From: Acidovorax radicis
GTDB lineage: Bacteria; Pseudomonadota; Gammaproteobacteria; Burkholderiales; Burkholderiaceae_C
Direction: 5' to 3'
Length of the DNA stretch: 64,000 bases
Assembly: GCF_020510705.1 (NCBI RefSeq)
Contig: NZ_CP075184.1
Coordinates: forward strand, 4,860,501 to 4,924,500
Shown: positions 26,554 to 36,916 of the stretch, piece by piece
Layout: each line of letters opens with the position of its first letter
Position numbering within the stretch: the stretch's first letter is position 1
The notes under the pieces: model-generated
Told to the model about the DNA's origin: nothing
The model's database searches: none
Seen by the model: only the letters and a program-made list of their open reading frames with translations
Program-made: the position numbers and the translations under genes

Positions 26554-28353
26554 ATGCCACCTTTGCCCTTGCCGCCACCGCGCGAAAACACGCCGGCCGC
26601 CACGCCCGCTGACACCATCTCCCGCCCCGCCACCATCGAGGGTGCCGGGCCCCACGCGGCGCCCGATGGCAACACCACCCTGGCCGGGGCACACACCGCC
26701 GCCGAGGACCGCGCGGCCATCGCCCGGGGCACCGAAGAATCCGTGGAGATGCGGCTTGAAGCAGACGCCGCCGCACGCGGCGCGGGCGCCTCGCTCTCGC
26801 CCCTGGCGCCGCTGTCGCTGCCGGTGTTTCGCATGTTGTGGCTCACCTGGATGGCCGCCAACACCTGCATGTGGATGAACGATGTCGCGGCCGCATGGCT
26901 CATGACCACGCTCACCACCTCGCCCATTCTGGTGGCGCTGGTGCAGACCGCGTCCACGCTGCCGGTTTTTCTGCTGGGCCTGCCCAGCGGCGCGCTGGCC
27001 GACATCCTGGACCGGCGGCGCTACTTCATCGCCACGCAGTTCTGGGTGGCCGCCGTGGCGCTGGTGCTGTGTGTGGCGGTGTTGTCGGGCGGCATGTCGG
27101 CACCGCTGCTGCTGGCGCTGACCTTTGCCAACGGCATCGGCCTGGCCATGCGCTGGCCGGTGTTCTCGGCCATCGTGCCCGAGCTGGTCAGCCGCCCGCA
27201 GTTGCCTGCCGCGCTGGCGCTCAACGGCGTGGCGATGAATGCCTCGCGCATCATCGGCCCGCTGCTGGCGGGTGCCATCATCGCCAGCGCGGGCAGCGCC
27301 TGGGTGTTTGTGCTCAATGCCGTGCTGTCGGTGGTGTCGGGCCTCGTCATCATGCGCTGGAAGCGCACCCACGTGCCCAGCCCCCTGGGCCGCGAAAAGC
27401 TGGGCAGCGCCATGCGGGTGGGCGTGCAGTTCGTTCGCCAGTCGCCCCGCATGCGCGCGGTGTTGTGGCGCATCGGCCTGTTCTTTTTTCATGCCACGGC
27501 GCTGCTCGCACTGCTCCCCCTTCTGGCCCGGGGGCTGGAGGGCGGCGGTGCCGGCACGTTCACGCTGCTGCTCGCGTCGATGGGGGCGGGCGCCATCACG
27601 GCCGCCATGTTCTTGCCGCGCCTGCGCCAGGCCATGGCGCGTGACGTGCTGGTGATGCGGGGCACGATGCTGCAGGCGGCGGCCACGGCCGTGATGGCGG
27701 TGGCGCCCAATGTGTATGTGGCCGTGCCCGCGATGTTTGTGGGCGGCATGGCGTGGATCACCACGGCCAATTCGCTCAGCGTGTCGGCCCAGCTGGCGCT
27801 GCCCAATTGGGTGCGCGCGCGCGGCATGTCGATCTACCAGATGGCCATCATGGGCGCCACCGCGCTGGGTGCGGCCGTATGGGGCCAGGTGGCCACGTGG
27901 AGCGATGTGCACCTGAGCCTGGCCATTGCCGCCGCCACCGGCGTGCTGGCCATGGCACTGGTGCAGCGTTGGGTGGCCGACCGCAGCCTCGAAGAAGACC
28001 TGAGCCCGTCGCGCGCGTTCAAGGTGCCCGTGGCCGACATTGCGCCCGAGGCCGGGCGGGTGGTGGTCACGATCGAGTATTTGATTCAGCCCGCCCGCGC
28101 GCCCGAGTTTCGCGCCGTGATGCAGGAAAGCCGCCGCAGCCGCTTGCGCCAGGGGGCGCTGGACTGGCAGTTGCTGCACGACATCAGCAACCCGACGCGC
28201 TATGTGGAGCGCATCGAGGACGAGTCCTGGACCGAGCACCTGCGGCGGTTTGACCGGGTGACGGCGTCGGACGTGGCGCTGCGCGATCGCAAGCTGGCAT
28301 TCCACACGGGAGATGCGCCGCCGAAGGTGACGCGGTGGACGGTGGAGCGGTAG
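26554..28353 (+). CDS. MFS transporter of the EntS-like MFS_3 family with a C-terminal monooxygenase-like domain
   Basis: Inner-membrane exporter of about 12 helices starting at LPVFRMLWLTWMAANTCMWM. The family motif GLPSGALADILDRRRYF follows helix 2, and the layout resembles EntS-type MFS_3 proteins. After the last helix, residues about 490-599 (VVVTIEYLIQPARAPEFRAV and onward) resemble a dimeric alpha/beta-barrel monooxygenase domain, a fusion known in this family. The start is unsure. The ATG at 26554 gives a Pro-rich cytoplasmic leader of about 80 residues with no clear ribosome site; the ATG at 26749 just before MRLEADAA is an alternative. Cargo unknown. Confidence 0.85.
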   Translation: MPPLPLPPPRENTPAATPADTISRPATIEGAGPHAAPDGNTTLAGAHTAAEDRAAIARGTEESVEMRLEADAAARGAGASLSPLAPLSLPVFRMLWLTWMAANTCMWMNDVAAAWLMTTLTTSPILVALVQTASTLPVFLLGLPSGALADILDRRRYFIATQFWVAAVALVLCVAVLSGGMSAPLLLALTFANGIGLAMRWPVFSAIVPELVSRPQLPAALALNGVAMNASRIIGPLLAGAIIASAGSAWVFVLNAVLSVVSGLVIMRWKRTHVPSPLGREKLGSAMRVGVQFVRQSPRMRAVLWRIGLFFFHATALLALLPLLARGLEGGGAGTFTLLLASMGAGAITAAMFLPRLRQAMARDVLVMRGTMLQAAATAVMAVAPNVYVAVPAMFVGGMAWITTANSLSVSAQLALPNWVRARGMSIYQMAIMGATALGAAVWGQVATWSDVHLSLAIAAATGVLAMALVQRWVADRSLEEDLSPSRAFKVPVADIAPEAGRVVVTIEYLIQPARAPEFRAVMQESRRSRLRQGALDWQLLHDISNPTRYVERIEDESWTEHLRRFDRVTASDVALRDRKLAFHTGDAPPKVTRWTVER

Positions 28354-28382
28354 GGGTTTAGAGCAGGCTCTTTGGGGTTTTC

Positions 28383-28432
28383 GGGCTTCAGCCCATACCC
28401 ATAAAGCGCTGAATGCTATTACAGCTATAGCA
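28383..28432 (-). repeat. Dispersed palindromic element, copy 5
   Basis: Minus-strand reading: TTGCTATAGCTGTAATAGCA, TTCAGCGCTTTATGGGTATG, GGCTGAAGCC. It resembles copy 2 most. It sits in the 212-bp convergent gap between the MFS_3 gene and uvrA, 75 bp from copy 6 in opposite orientation. Apart from the two copies the gap shows no gene. Confidence 0.55.
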
Positions 28433-28506
28433 ACTGTCAACGCCGGGGTGCGCCGATCTGGCCGCTTCACGCAACGTCAGGCGGTTGCGCGTGCGCCGCG
28501 CATCAC

Positions 28507-28560
28507 TCTCAATTTAATAGCGGCCAGCACTTATTCCATAAGCGCTAGAGGCCAATTTCA
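28507..28560 (+). repeat. Dispersed palindromic element, copy 6
   Basis: CTCAATTTAATAGCGGCCAG, CACTTATTCCATAAGCGCTA, GAGGCCAATTTC. The 5' TGCTAT module is degraded, but the ATAAGCGCTAGAGGCC part is perfect. It ends six bases before the uvrA stop. Confidence 0.7.
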
Positions 28561-28565
28561 CCTGA

Positions 28566-31500
28566 TTAGCTACTTACCTCAGATACCCGCAGATAAGGCG
28601 CCAGATACCGCCCCGTATGGCTGGCCGGGTTGGCCGCCAGCTCCTCCGGCGTGCCCACGCCCACCACGGTGCCACCGCCCGCACCACCCTCCGGCCCCAT
28701 GTCGATGAGCCAATCGGCGGTTTTGATCACGTCGAGGTTGTGCTCGATGATGACGATGGTGTTGCCCGCGTCGCGCAGCTGGTGCAGCACCTTGAGCAGC
28801 AGGTCGATGTCGGCAAAGTGCAGGCCGGTGGTGGGCTCGTCCAGGATGTAGAGCGTGCGGCCCGTGTCGCGTTTGGAAAGCTCCTGCGCCAGCTTCACAC
28901 GCTGCGCCTCGCCGCCCGACAGCGTGGTGGCTGCCTGGCCCAGGCGGATGTACGACAGGCCCACATCCAGCAGCGTTTGCAGCTTGCGCGCGATGGTCGG
29001 CACGTCCTTGAAGAAGGCGGCGGCGTCTTCCACCGTCAGCTCCAGGATCTGCGCGATGTTCTTGCCCTTCCACAGCACCTCCAGCGTCTCGCGGTTGTAG
29101 CGCTGGCCGTGGCAGATGTCGCAGGGCACGTACACGTCGGGCAAAAAGTGCATCTCCACCTTCACCACGCCGTCGCCCTGGCAGGCCTCGCAGCGGCCAC
29201 CGGCCACGTTGAAGCTGAAGCGCCCGGGGCCGTAGCCACGCTCCTTGGCGGTGTTCACCTCGGCCATCAGCTCGCGGATGGGCGTGAACAGGCCGGTGTA
29301 GGTGGCCGGGTTGCTGCGCGGCGTGCGGCCGATGGGGCTCTGGTCGACGTTGATGACCTTGTCGAAATACTCGATGCCCACGATCTCGTCGTGCGCGGCC
29401 GGTTCTTCGTGGGCGCGGTACAGCTGGCGGGCCACGGCGGCGTACAGCGTGTCGTTGACCAGCGTGCTTTTGCCCGATCCCGACACGCCCGTCACGCAGG
29501 TGAGCAGCCCCACAGGGAAGTCCACCGTCACGTTCTTCAGGTTGTTGCCCGTGGCGCCTGCCACCCGCAGCGCCTGCAGGGCACCCTGGCGCGCGTGGTG
29601 CTCGGCCATGCGTTCGGCGCGGCGTTTGCTGGCTTCGGTTTGCGGAAAGCGCGATTTGGCCTGGGCCTTGGCCTCCACCACGGGCGCGGCTTGCTCCAGC
29701 ACTGGCAGCCAGGGCGTGCGGCGCGGGGGCACGGCAATCGAGCGCACGCCCGACAGGTACTGGCCCGTGAGCGACTGGGTGTTGCAACGCACTTCGTCGT
29801 AAGTGCCCTGCGCCATCACGCGCCCGCCGTGCACACCCGCGCCAGGGCCCATGTCGATCACATGGTCGGCGGCGCGCATCATGTCTTCGTCGTGCTCCAC
29901 CACGATCACGCTGTTGCCGATGTCGCGCAGGTGTTTGAGCGTGGCGATCAGGCGGTCGTTGTCGCGCTGGTGCAGGCCGATGCTGGGCTCGTCCAGCACG
30001 TACATCACGCCCGTGAGGCCCGAGCCGATTTGTGACGCGAGGCGAATGCGCTGCGCCTCGCCGCCGCTGAGCGTTTCGGCGCTGCGGTCCAGGCTCAGGT
30101 AACTCAGGCCCACGTCGTTCAAGAACTGCAGGCGCGTGGCGATCTCGCGCACCACCTTGTCGGCGATCTCGGCCTTGGCGCCGGTGAGCCTCAGGTCGTT
30201 GAACCAGGCATGGGCGGTGTTCAGCGTGGCGTGGCTTACTTCAAAGATGGCGCGGGCCTGTTCGCCCTCGCCCAGCCGCACGTGGCGGGCTTCGCGGCGC
30301 AGGCGGGTGCCGTGGCATTCGGGGCAGGGCTGCGTGCTGCGAAAGCGCGCAAGGTCTTCGCGCACCACCACCGAATCGGTCTCGCGGTAGCGCCGCGACA
30401 TGTTGGGGATGATGCCCTCGAACGGATGCTTCTTGGCATATACCTTGCCCTTGGAGGCACCGCTGTCCATGATGTAGCTGAAGGCGATTTCTTCGTCGCC
30501 CGAGCCGTGCAGGATGGCCTGCTGCACCGGCGCGGGCAGCGACTCGAACGGCGCCTCGATGTCAAACGCGTAGTGCTTGGCCAGGCTCTCGAGCATCGCA
30601 AAGTAGTAGCCGTTGCGCCGGTCCCAGCCCTTGATGGCGCCGCTGGCCAGGCTCAGCGTGGGGAAGGCCACCACACGCGCCGGGTCGAACACATCGCGCT
30701 GGCCAATGCCATCACACGCGGGGCACGCGCCCATGGGCGAGTTGAACGAGAACAGGCGCGGCTCCAGCTCCGGCAGAGAGTAGCTGCAGACGGGGCAGGC
30801 AAACTTGCTGCTGAACAGGTGCTCTTGCCCCGTGTCCATCTCCAGCGCCAGCACGCGGCCGTTGCCCTCGTGCCCGCCCACGCGCAGCACGGCCTCGATG
30901 CTCTCGGCCAGGCGCTGCTGCAGGTCGGCGCGCACCTTGATGCGGTCGATCACCACGTCGATGTTGTGCTTCTCGGTCTTCTTGAGCGCGGGCAGGTTCT
31001 CGTGCTCGTAAATCTGGCCATCCACCCGAAAGCGGACGTAGCCCAGCGCCTGCATCTGCGCGAACAGTTCGGTGAACTCGCCCTTCTTCTCGCGCGCCAC
31101 GGGCGCCAGCAGCATGAGCTTGGTGTCCTCGGGCAGGGCCAGCACGGCATCCACCATCTGGCTCACCGTCTGCGCGGCCAGCGGCAGGTTGTGGTCGGGG
31201 CAATACGGCGTGCCAGCGCGGGCGTACAGCAGACGCAGGTAGTCGTGGATCTCGGTCACCGTGCCCACGGTGGAGCGCGGGTTGTGGCTGGTGGCCTTCT
31301 GCTCGATGCTGATGGCGGGCGACAGGCCTTCGATCAGGTCGACATCGGGCTTATCCAGCCGCCCCAGAAACTGCCGCGCATAGGCCGACAGGCTCTCCAC
31401 ATAGCGCCGCTGGCCCTCGGCATACAGCGTGTCGAACGCCAGGCTCGACTTGCCCGAGCCCGACAACCCCGTGATCACCACGAGCTGGTTGCGCGGGATG

Positions 31501-31634
31501 TCGAGATCGATGTTCTTGAGGTTGTGCGTGCGCGCCCCCCGGATGCTGATGCGCTGCTCACGCAGGGCGCGGGCGAGGTAGAGGCCATCGGCGAGGGGTG
31601 CGTCGGCGTTGTCAACAGCAGGGGGATGGGTCAC
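28566..31634 (-). CDS. uvrA: Excinuclease ABC subunit A
   Basis: DNA-damage sensor of nucleotide excision repair. Two ABC ATPase modules are visible: Walker [11 protein letters not shown] near residue 55 and [10 protein letters not shown] near residue 700, with signature [16 protein letters not shown] and [16 protein letters not shown]. The zinc-binding [20 protein letters not shown] and [14 protein letters not shown] segments are intact. 1022 residues is longer than E. coli UvrA (940); a charged linker near [20 protein letters not shown] between the modules accounts for part of this. The start at 31634 is unsure by a few residues. The conserved neighbours MFS transporter and ssb lie beyond a separate surface-protein gene. 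Confidence 0.98.
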   Translation of the reverse strand: MTHPPAVDNADAPLADGLYLARALREQRISIRGARTHNLKNIDLDIPRNQLVVITGLSGSGKSSLAFDTLYAEGQRRYVESLSAYARQFLGRLDKPDVDLIEGLSPAISIEQKATSHNPRSTVGTVTEIHDYLRLLYARAGTPYCPDHNLPLAAQTVSQMVDAVLALPEDTKLMLLAPVAREKKGEFTELFAQMQALGYVRFRVDGQIYEHENLPALKKTEKHNIDVVIDRIKVRADLQQRLAESIEAVLRVGGHEGNGRVLALEMDTGQEHLFSSKFACPVCSYSLPELEPRLFSFNSPMGACPACDGIGQRDVFDPARVVAFPTLSLASGAIKGWDRRNGYYFAMLESLAKHYAFDIEAPFESLPAPVQQAILHGSGDEEIAFSYIMDSGASKGKVYAKKHPFEGIIPNMSRRYRETDSVVVREDLARFRSTQPCPECHGTRLRREARHVRLGEGEQARAIFEVSHATLNTAHAWFNDLRLTGAKAEIADKVVREIATRLQFLNDVGLSYLSLDRSAETLSGGEAQRIRLASQIGSGLTGVMYVLDEPSIGLHQRDNDRLIATLKHLRDIGNSVIVVEHDEDMMRAADHVIDMGPGAGVHGGRVMAQGTYDEVRCNTQSLTGQYLSGVRSIAVPPRRTPWLPVLEQAAPVVEAKAQAKSRFPQTEASKRRAERMAEHHARQGALQALRVAGATGNNLKNVTVDFPVGLLTCVTGVSGSGKSTLVNDTLYAAVARQLYRAHEEPAAHDEIVGIEYFDKVINVDQSPIGRTPRSNPATYTGLFTPIRELMAEVNTAKERGYGPGRFSFNVAGGRCEACQGDGVVKVEMHFLPDVYVPCDICHGQRYNRETLEVLWKGKNIAQILELTVEDAAAFFKDVPTIARKLQTLLDVGLSYIRLGQAATTLSGGEAQRVKLAQELSKRDTGRTLYILDEPTTGLHFADIDLLLKVLHQLRDAGNTIVIIEHNLDVIKTADWLIDMGPEGGAGGGTVVGVGTPEELAANPASHTGRYLAPYLRVSEVSS

Positions 31635-31928
31635 AGAGCGGCACAGAAAATAAACCCACCATGATAGGTGAGTGCGCTGAGGCCTACTGGGATTTTGCCA
31701 AGCCTTGCGAGATCGACCGATTTATATTTATTCACAAAAATTTGCAATTGATTCAGAATCAGCACCATCTTTGCGGAATTTTTGAATTTTGGCACTTATT
31801 CAAAATGCATATCTGCTATCAAAATTGCAGCAAGGCAGCTACCCCAACTTCCAACATCACCACTGCCCCGCATGTCCAAGCTCTCCTCATTGCCTGGCCA
31901 CCAGCCGGTTCAAAGTGCGCTCTCTGCG
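31635..31928. other. A/T-rich divergent promoter region between uvrA and the surface-protein gene
   Basis: 294 bp without a convincing gene. The stretch 31695-31835 is much richer in A/T than the rest of the window (for example GATTTATATTTATTCACAAA) and probably contains the promoter of the surface-protein gene. TGCTATCAAAAT at 31814-31825 matches the start of the dispersed palindromic element but is not followed by the other modules, so it may be a fragment or chance. Confidence 0.5.
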
Positions 31929-34900
31929 ATGAAGCTACAACATCTTGATAGGCCTCGCAAGACGTGGCGGGTCGCGCTGGCTTCGATAGCGCTGTTGGGT
32001 TTCTCATTGCCAAGTCTGGCCGCCCTGTCCAGCGGGTGCGTCGCAATTCAGGCGTACTGGGGTAGCGGAGTCACCGTGTCAGCAGGGACAGAGGATTGGC
32101 AACCGAACTATGCCGTTACTGCTGGTGAGCGGATTACCTACGATGTCACGTCTTCCGGCAGCACTAACACCGGCCAATATGACGGCGCTGGATTCGCCCT
32201 TTATAAAAACGGCGGGCTTAACTCTCCGGGCGACATATTTGTTGAGCAATATGCAACCCTAGGCCATGAACTGAACCTTCATGCCACTCAGACCGCCCCT
32301 GTCGACGACATCAATTACGTGGTCTACGTTTGGTCGGGTACTGGTGCAAGCGCCACGGCCACGGTCACCTGCCAGGCACCGCTTCCCCCCACGGTCACCG
32401 ATGGCCGGATTAACCTCTCAGGCGCATCGGGCACCGGCGGGGCCTACAGGATCGGCGACACCGTCACCGCCACCTGGAACAATACCGTTGGCGGCGACAA
32501 CAATGTCGCTGCCATCGCCAGCGTGACGGTGGACTTCACCCAGTTCGGTGGTGGCGCTGCGGTAACGGCGACGAACAGCGGTGGCACCTGGACGGCCACG
32601 TACACCATCACATCGGGCCTCGTCGACAATACCAACCGCAACGTCAGCGTCACTGCCACCAACGCAGGCGGTACCACCACCACGGCCGACTCCACCAATG
32701 CCACGGTGGACAACATCGCGCCGATCGTCACGGATGGCGCCATCAGCATCAGCGGCGCCTCGGGCGCCGGAGGCGCATTCAAGATCGGCGATACCGTCAC
32801 AGCCACCTGGAACAACACCGGCAGCGGCGATAACAACGTCGACATCAGCAGCGTGACGGTGAACTTCACCCAGTTCGGCGGCGGTGGTGTGGTGCCCGCC
32901 ACCAACAGCGGCGGCTCTTGGACGGCGACCTATACCATCGTGGCAGGCGCCATCACGGCCAACAACCTCAACGTCGCGGTCACGGCCAGGGACAACGCTG
33001 GCAACGCCACCAGCACCAGCGACACCACCAACGCCACGGTGGACAACGCCGCGCCAGTCGTCAGCAGCATCGTCGTGAGCGGCGTGCCCGGCAGCGGCGC
33101 CACCAGCATGGCTTTCACGGTGAACTTCAGCGAGTCCGTGGCCAACGTTTCCACCGACGACTTCACGCTCGTGGGCACGGGCTCGGCATCCGGCAGCATC
33201 GCTAGCGTGTCCGCCAGCTCGGGGTCGGCTGTTAACGTGAACGTTAGCGGCATCAGCGGCACGGGTACGCTCAAGGTCAATCTGAATGGAGGCACCAATA
33301 TCATCGATGGCGTTGGCAATGCGGTGGCTGCATACAGCAGCGGCAGCACGCACACGGTGAACATCCTCACCGCGCCAGGGGCCCCCACCATCGGTACGGC
33401 AACGGCAGGCGACGCGCAGGTGAGCGTGGCCTTCTCCGCACCGGGCAGCAACGGCGGCTCAGCCATCACCACTTACACCGCCACTGCGAACCCGGGCGGG
33501 GCTTTTGGTACTTGCGCAGGACCGGCAGCCTGCACGGCGACGGTGACCGGGCTGACCAACGGCACGGCCTACACCTTCACCGTCACAGCCACCAACGGCG
33601 TCGGCACCAGCACGGCGTCTGGCTCATCCAACTCCGCTACGCCCCAGGGCAACCAGACGATCACGTTCGCGAACCCCGGTACACGGAGCTTCGGCACCTC
33701 GCCCACGTTGACTGCCACCGCCTCGTCCGGCCTGACGCCGACGTTCACATCGTCCACTACAGGCGTTTGCACGATCTCCAGCGGTGGCACACTGACCTTT
33801 GTGACGGCGGGCTCGTGCACGATTGATGCTGATCAGGGTGGCAACGGCACATGGAGAGCGGCCACCACCGTGACTCAGACCTTCACCGTGAATGCCATAG
33901 CGCCCGGCGCACCCACCATCGGCACGGCGACTGCGGGCGCTGCCCAAGCCACGGTCACGTTCACCGCACCGGCCTCCACCGGCGGCGCTGCCATCATCGC
34001 TTCCGGCTACACCGTCACCGCCAATCCGGGTGGGGCCACTGGCACCGGCTCCAGTTCGCCGATCACTGTGACCGGCCTGACGAACGGGACGGCCTACACC
34101 TTCACCGTCACCGCGACGAACTCGGCCGGCACGGGCAACTCTTCGGCACCATCCAACTCGGTCACTCCAGCGTCGCCGCAGACCATCACCTTCAACAATC
34201 CTGGAGCGCAGAACTTCGGCACCACGCCCACGCTCTCGGCGTCTTCTTCTGCGGGTATCGGATATGCCGTCTCATTCACTACCGCGACTGCCGGTGTTTG
34301 TACCGTCACTGCGGGCGGTGCACTGACCTTTGTAACGGCAGGGAGCTGTACGATCAATGCGAATCAGGCGGGTGACAGCAGCTACTTGGCCGCCTCCCAG
34401 GTCAGCCAGACATTCACTGTGAATGCCGTGGTGCCCGGTGCGCCCACCATTGGCACTGCGAGCGCTGGGAATACTGAAGCCACGGTGACGTTTACCGCGC
34501 CAGCGTCCACCGGCGGAGCAGCGATTACCGGGTATACCGTCACCGCCAGCCCCGGGGGGACAAATACAACGGGGGCCACTTCTCCCATCACCCTCTCGGG
34601 TCTCACCAACGGCACGTCTTATACGTTCACGGTGATGGCGACCAATTCCGTCGGCACGGGCGCTCCATCAGTTGCTTCCAACGCTGTGGTCCCCCGCCTG
34701 CTGACAGTGACGGGTACGCCACTGGGCATGGCGGGTACTGCAACGGCAACGCTCTCTGGCGGTGGGGCGACCTGCACGCTCGACCCCACCAGCGGCTTTG
34801 CCAGCCTGTCCAACCCTGCCCCGGCAGGCAAGACGATGCCATATGGCGAATATGCCTTTCAGGCCACCTCCTGCACGGGTACCGTGACCATGGCCATCAC

Positions 34901-35237
34901 TTATCCGCAGGCCTTGCCGGCGGGCACCCAGTTCTGGAAGTACGGCCCTGCCACTGCTGCGGTCGGTGGCGTGGTCGCGACATCCACTTGGTTTCAGCTT
35001 GGCGGGGCCACTCTGAGCGCAGACCGTCTGACGGTAACCTACGCCGTTACCGACAACGGTGCGGGTGACTCTGACGGAACCATTGGCCGCATCAGTGACC
35101 CCTTTGCTTTGGCAGCCGGCCCTGTCGGTGGCGATGCAGTCGGCATCCCCGTGGATGCACCGTGGGCGCTGGGCCTGCTATCGGCGGTTCTGGGGTTCCT
35201 GGGCTGGCGCAGACAGCGGCGCCTGTCCAGGGCTTGA
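31929..35237 (+). CDS. Large repetitive surface protein with choice-of-anchor U domain and IPTL-CTERM-like tail
   Basis: About 1102 residues, exported and probably cell-surface anchored. Order: signal peptide (RKTWRVALASIALLGFSLPS); N-terminal domain; two Ig-like repeats sharing IGDTVTATWNN and VDFTQFGGG/VNFTQFGGG (about 32395-33050); an SESVANVSTDDFTL domain; three fibronectin III-like repeats (GAPTIGTATAGDAQVSVAFS, GAPTIGTATAGAAQATVTFT, GAPTIGTASAGNTEATVTFT) alternating with two QTITF...TLTFVTAGSCTI repeats; a choice-of-anchor U-type domain (TGTPLGMAGTATATLSGGGA to YAVTDNGAGDSDGTIGRISD); and a C-terminal IPVDAPWALGLLSAVLGFLG helix with RRQRR. The tail fits sorting/processing by an exosortase-like system. 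The start is unsure: ATG 31872 and TTG 31782 are alternatives. It may mediate adhesion or form matrix. Confidence 0.85.
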   Translation: MKLQHLDRPRKTWRVALASIALLGFSLPSLAALSSGCVAIQAYWGSGVTVSAGTEDWQPNYAVTAGERITYDVTSSGSTNTGQYDGAGFALYKNGGLNSPGDIFVEQYATLGHELNLHATQTAPVDDINYVVYVWSGTGASATATVTCQAPLPPTVTDGRINLSGASGTGGAYRIGDTVTATWNNTVGGDNNVAAIASVTVDFTQFGGGAAVTATNSGGTWTATYTITSGLVDNTNRNVSVTATNAGGTTTTADSTNATVDNIAPIVTDGAISISGASGAGGAFKIGDTVTATWNNTGSGDNNVDISSVTVNFTQFGGGGVVPATNSGGSWTATYTIVAGAITANNLNVAVTARDNAGNATSTSDTTNATVDNAAPVVSSIVVSGVPGSGATSMAFTVNFSESVANVSTDDFTLVGTGSASGSIASVSASSGSAVNVNVSGISGTGTLKVNLNGGTNIIDGVGNAVAAYSSGSTHTVNILTAPGAPTIGTATAGDAQVSVAFSAPGSNGGSAITTYTATANPGGAFGTCAGPAACTATVTGLTNGTAYTFTVTATNGVGTSTASGSSNSATPQGNQTITFANPGTRSFGTSPTLTATASSGLTPTFTSSTTGVCTISSGGTLTFVTAGSCTIDADQGGNGTWRAATTVTQTFTVNAIAPGAPTIGTATAGAAQATVTFTAPASTGGAAIIASGYTVTANPGGATGTGSSSPITVTGLTNGTAYTFTVTATNSAGTGNSSAPSNSVTPASPQTITFNNPGAQNFGTTPTLSASSSAGIGYAVSFTTATAGVCTVTAGGALTFVTAGSCTINANQAGDSSYLAASQVSQTFTVNAVVPGAPTIGTASAGNTEATVTFTAPASTGGAAITGYTVTASPGGTNTTGATSPITLSGLTNGTSYTFTVMATNSVGTGAPSVASNAVVPRLLTVTGTPLGMAGTATATLSGGGATCTLDPTSGFASLSNPAPAGKTMPYGEYAFQATSCTGTVTMAITYPQALPAGTQFWKYGPATAAVGGVVATSTWFQLGGATLSADRLTVTYAVTDNGAGDSDGTIGRISDPFALAAGPVGGDAVGIPVDAPWALGLLSAVLGFLGWRRQRRLSRA

Positions 35238-35570
35238 ATGGCGCGAGCGCGCCACATCGACCAAAATCCAAAAACAATAGCTGCTAACGCTTATCCAATA
35301 AGCGTTAGCAGCAGTTTTTAACCATAACGTCAAGGGTGGCGTGTGTCGCGGTGCTACCGACCGCGAGCATGCCCATGCCTGAGGGTGTGGAGGCTCCAAC
35401 ACCAGAAGCTGAGCAGTTGCTGCCGCCATCGATTGCAGGCCCAGCAGCACCTTGGCGCCCAATGGGTGAAAATCCCGGTTTTGCTTCCTCGGGCCTTAGC
35501 GCACACCGTGTCGGATTCTTCCTCCCTGTCAGCCGCTGCAGCAATGCGGTCCCCCACTCCCAGCACCAAC
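35238..35570. other. Gap between the surface-protein gene and the MFS gene
   Basis: 333 bp. It holds palindromic repeat copy 7 near the left end. The rest (35330-35570) contains no gene I can support. A plus-strand reading (PTASMPMPEGVEAPTPEAEQ) and minus-strand readings are open but have no ribosome site and no recognisable domain. An in-frame GTG at 35508 or ATG at 35544 could be the true MFS start. Confidence 0.5.
35264..35319 (+). repeat. Dispersed palindromic element, copy 7; also a terminator-like stem
   Basis: Contains a perfect inverted repeat with 15-bp arms: GCTGCTAACGCTTAT (35280-35294), loop CCA, ATAAGCGTTAGCAGC (35298-35312), then AGTTTTT. It has the family modules ATAGCTGCTA and ACGCTTATCCAATAAGCG. 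Placed 27 bp after the surface-protein stop, with a T-tract, it would work as a terminator. Confidence 0.8.
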
Positions 35571-36764
35571 ATGACACCGCTGGAGCGCCGCTCCAGCATC
35601 AGCTTGGCGCTGATCTTCGCGCTGCGCATGCTGGGGCTGTTCCTGGTACTGCCTGTGTTCGCCCTGGAGGCGCGCAAATACCCCGGTGGCGACGATCCCG
35701 CTCTGGTGGGGCTGGCCATGGGAATCTACGGCCTGACGCAGGCGTTTTTGCAGTTGCCGCTGGGCATGGCATCGGACCGCTTTGGGCGCAAACGGGTCAT
35801 CGTGCTCGGGCTGCTGGTGTTTGCCGCTGGCAGTCTGCTGGCCGCGCTGGCCGATTCACTTACGGGCTTGTTGGTAGGCCGCGCCATCCAGGGCGCGGGC
35901 GCCGTGTCGGCCGCTGTCACCGCCTTGCTGGCCGATCAGACCCGCGACACCGTGCGCACCAAGGCCATGGCACTGGTGGGTGGCAGCATCGGGCTCATGT
36001 TTGCCGTGGCGCTGGTGGCTGCGCCAGCGCTGGCGGCCCACATTGGCCTGTCAGGCTTGTTTGGCCTGACCTGCGCACTGGCGCTGGCGGGCGTCGCCGT
36101 GGTGCTGTGGTGGGTGCCAGCTGAGCAGGCACTGCACGCCAACGCCCCGCGCGGACGGCTGTCGGATGTCTGGAAACACCCCGACCTGCTGCGCCTGAAC
36201 CTGGGCGTTTTTGCGCTGCACACCGTGCAGTTGTCGATGTGGGTGGCCGTGCCGGCCATGCTGGTGCAGGCGGGCCTGACCAAAGACCACCATTGGCAGG
36301 TTTATCTGCCCGCCGTGGTGCTGTCGTTTGCGGCCATGGGCGGGTTGTTTGCACTGGAGCGAAAAGGCCATCTGCGCGCCGCCCTGCTGGGCGCCATCGC
36401 GCTGGTGCTGTGCGTGCAGGTGGGGCTGGGTGCACTGACCGCCAGTGGCATGCCGCCCACGTTGTGGACGCTGGGCCCCCTGTTGTTTGTATTTTTCTGC
36501 GGCTTCAACGCACTGGAGGCCAGCCAGCCTAGCCTGGTGTCGCGCATGGCCCCTGCGCATGTGCGCGGCGCGGCGCTGGGCAGCTACAACACGCTGCAGT
36601 CGCTGGGCCTGTTTGCCGGCGGGGCCTTGGGCGGCGCGCTGGTGAAATGGGTGGGGGTGGCGGGGCTGTTCGCGGCCACCTCAGCGCTGACGGCCCTGTG
36701 GCTGGTATGGACATGGCCGCTGCGCCCCCTGGCGCGTGGCGAGGGCAGCAGCGGCGGCCACTGA
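35571..36764 (+). CDS. MFS transporter upstream of ssb
   Basis: Inner-membrane major facilitator with about 12 helices. FALRMLGLFLVLPVFALEAR opens the first helix, and the MFS loop 2-3 motif GMASDRFGRKRVIV is present. About 397 residues from the ATG at 35571 (MTPLERRSSISLALIFALRM); earlier in-frame starts at 35544 (ATG) or 35508 (GTG) would add a short cytoplasmic leader. The arrangement uvrA / MFS / ssb is common in Burkholderiales; here the surface-protein gene lies between uvrA and this gene. Substrate unknown; an efflux role is likely from family membership. Confidence 0.88.
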   Translation: MTPLERRSSISLALIFALRMLGLFLVLPVFALEARKYPGGDDPALVGLAMGIYGLTQAFLQLPLGMASDRFGRKRVIVLGLLVFAAGSLLAALADSLTGLLVGRAIQGAGAVSAAVTALLADQTRDTVRTKAMALVGGSIGLMFAVALVAAPALAAHIGLSGLFGLTCALALAGVAVVLWWVPAEQALHANAPRGRLSDVWKHPDLLRLNLGVFALHTVQLSMWVAVPAMLVQAGLTKDHHWQVYLPAVVLSFAAMGGLFALERKGHLRAALLGAIALVLCVQVGLGALTASGMPPTLWTLGPLLFVFFCGFNALEASQPSLVSRMAPAHVRGAALGSYNTLQSLGLFAGGALGGALVKWVGVAGLFAATSALTALWLVWTWPLRPLARGEGSSGGH

Positions 36765-36916
36765 AGCGCCCGAGGAGGGCGAACGGGCGCGCTGGCGGGC
36801 ACCCGCTGGCGGCATAGTTTCTTCTGGCACGGCCCGGTGGCATTGCGGCACAATGGCGCGTTTGGCGCCTGGACTTTCCCGCACACCGGCGCCTTCCAAC
36901 TTATAGGTAGAGCAGC

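Noticed and set aside
31814..31825. Eleventh copy of the palindromic element
   Set aside because: Only TGCTATCAAAAT matches; the GCGCTTAT and AGGCC modules are missing, so it may be chance.
32395..34700. Repeats in the surface-protein gene considered as a CRISPR or satellite array
   Set aside because: The repeats are protein-level Ig/fibronectin-like modules of about 250-330 bp in frame, without short direct repeats and spacers.
35305..35577. Possible small minus-strand gene upstream of the MFS gene
   Set aside because: No ribosome site and no recognisable protein features; the low-complexity peptide looks like noise in an intergenic gap.
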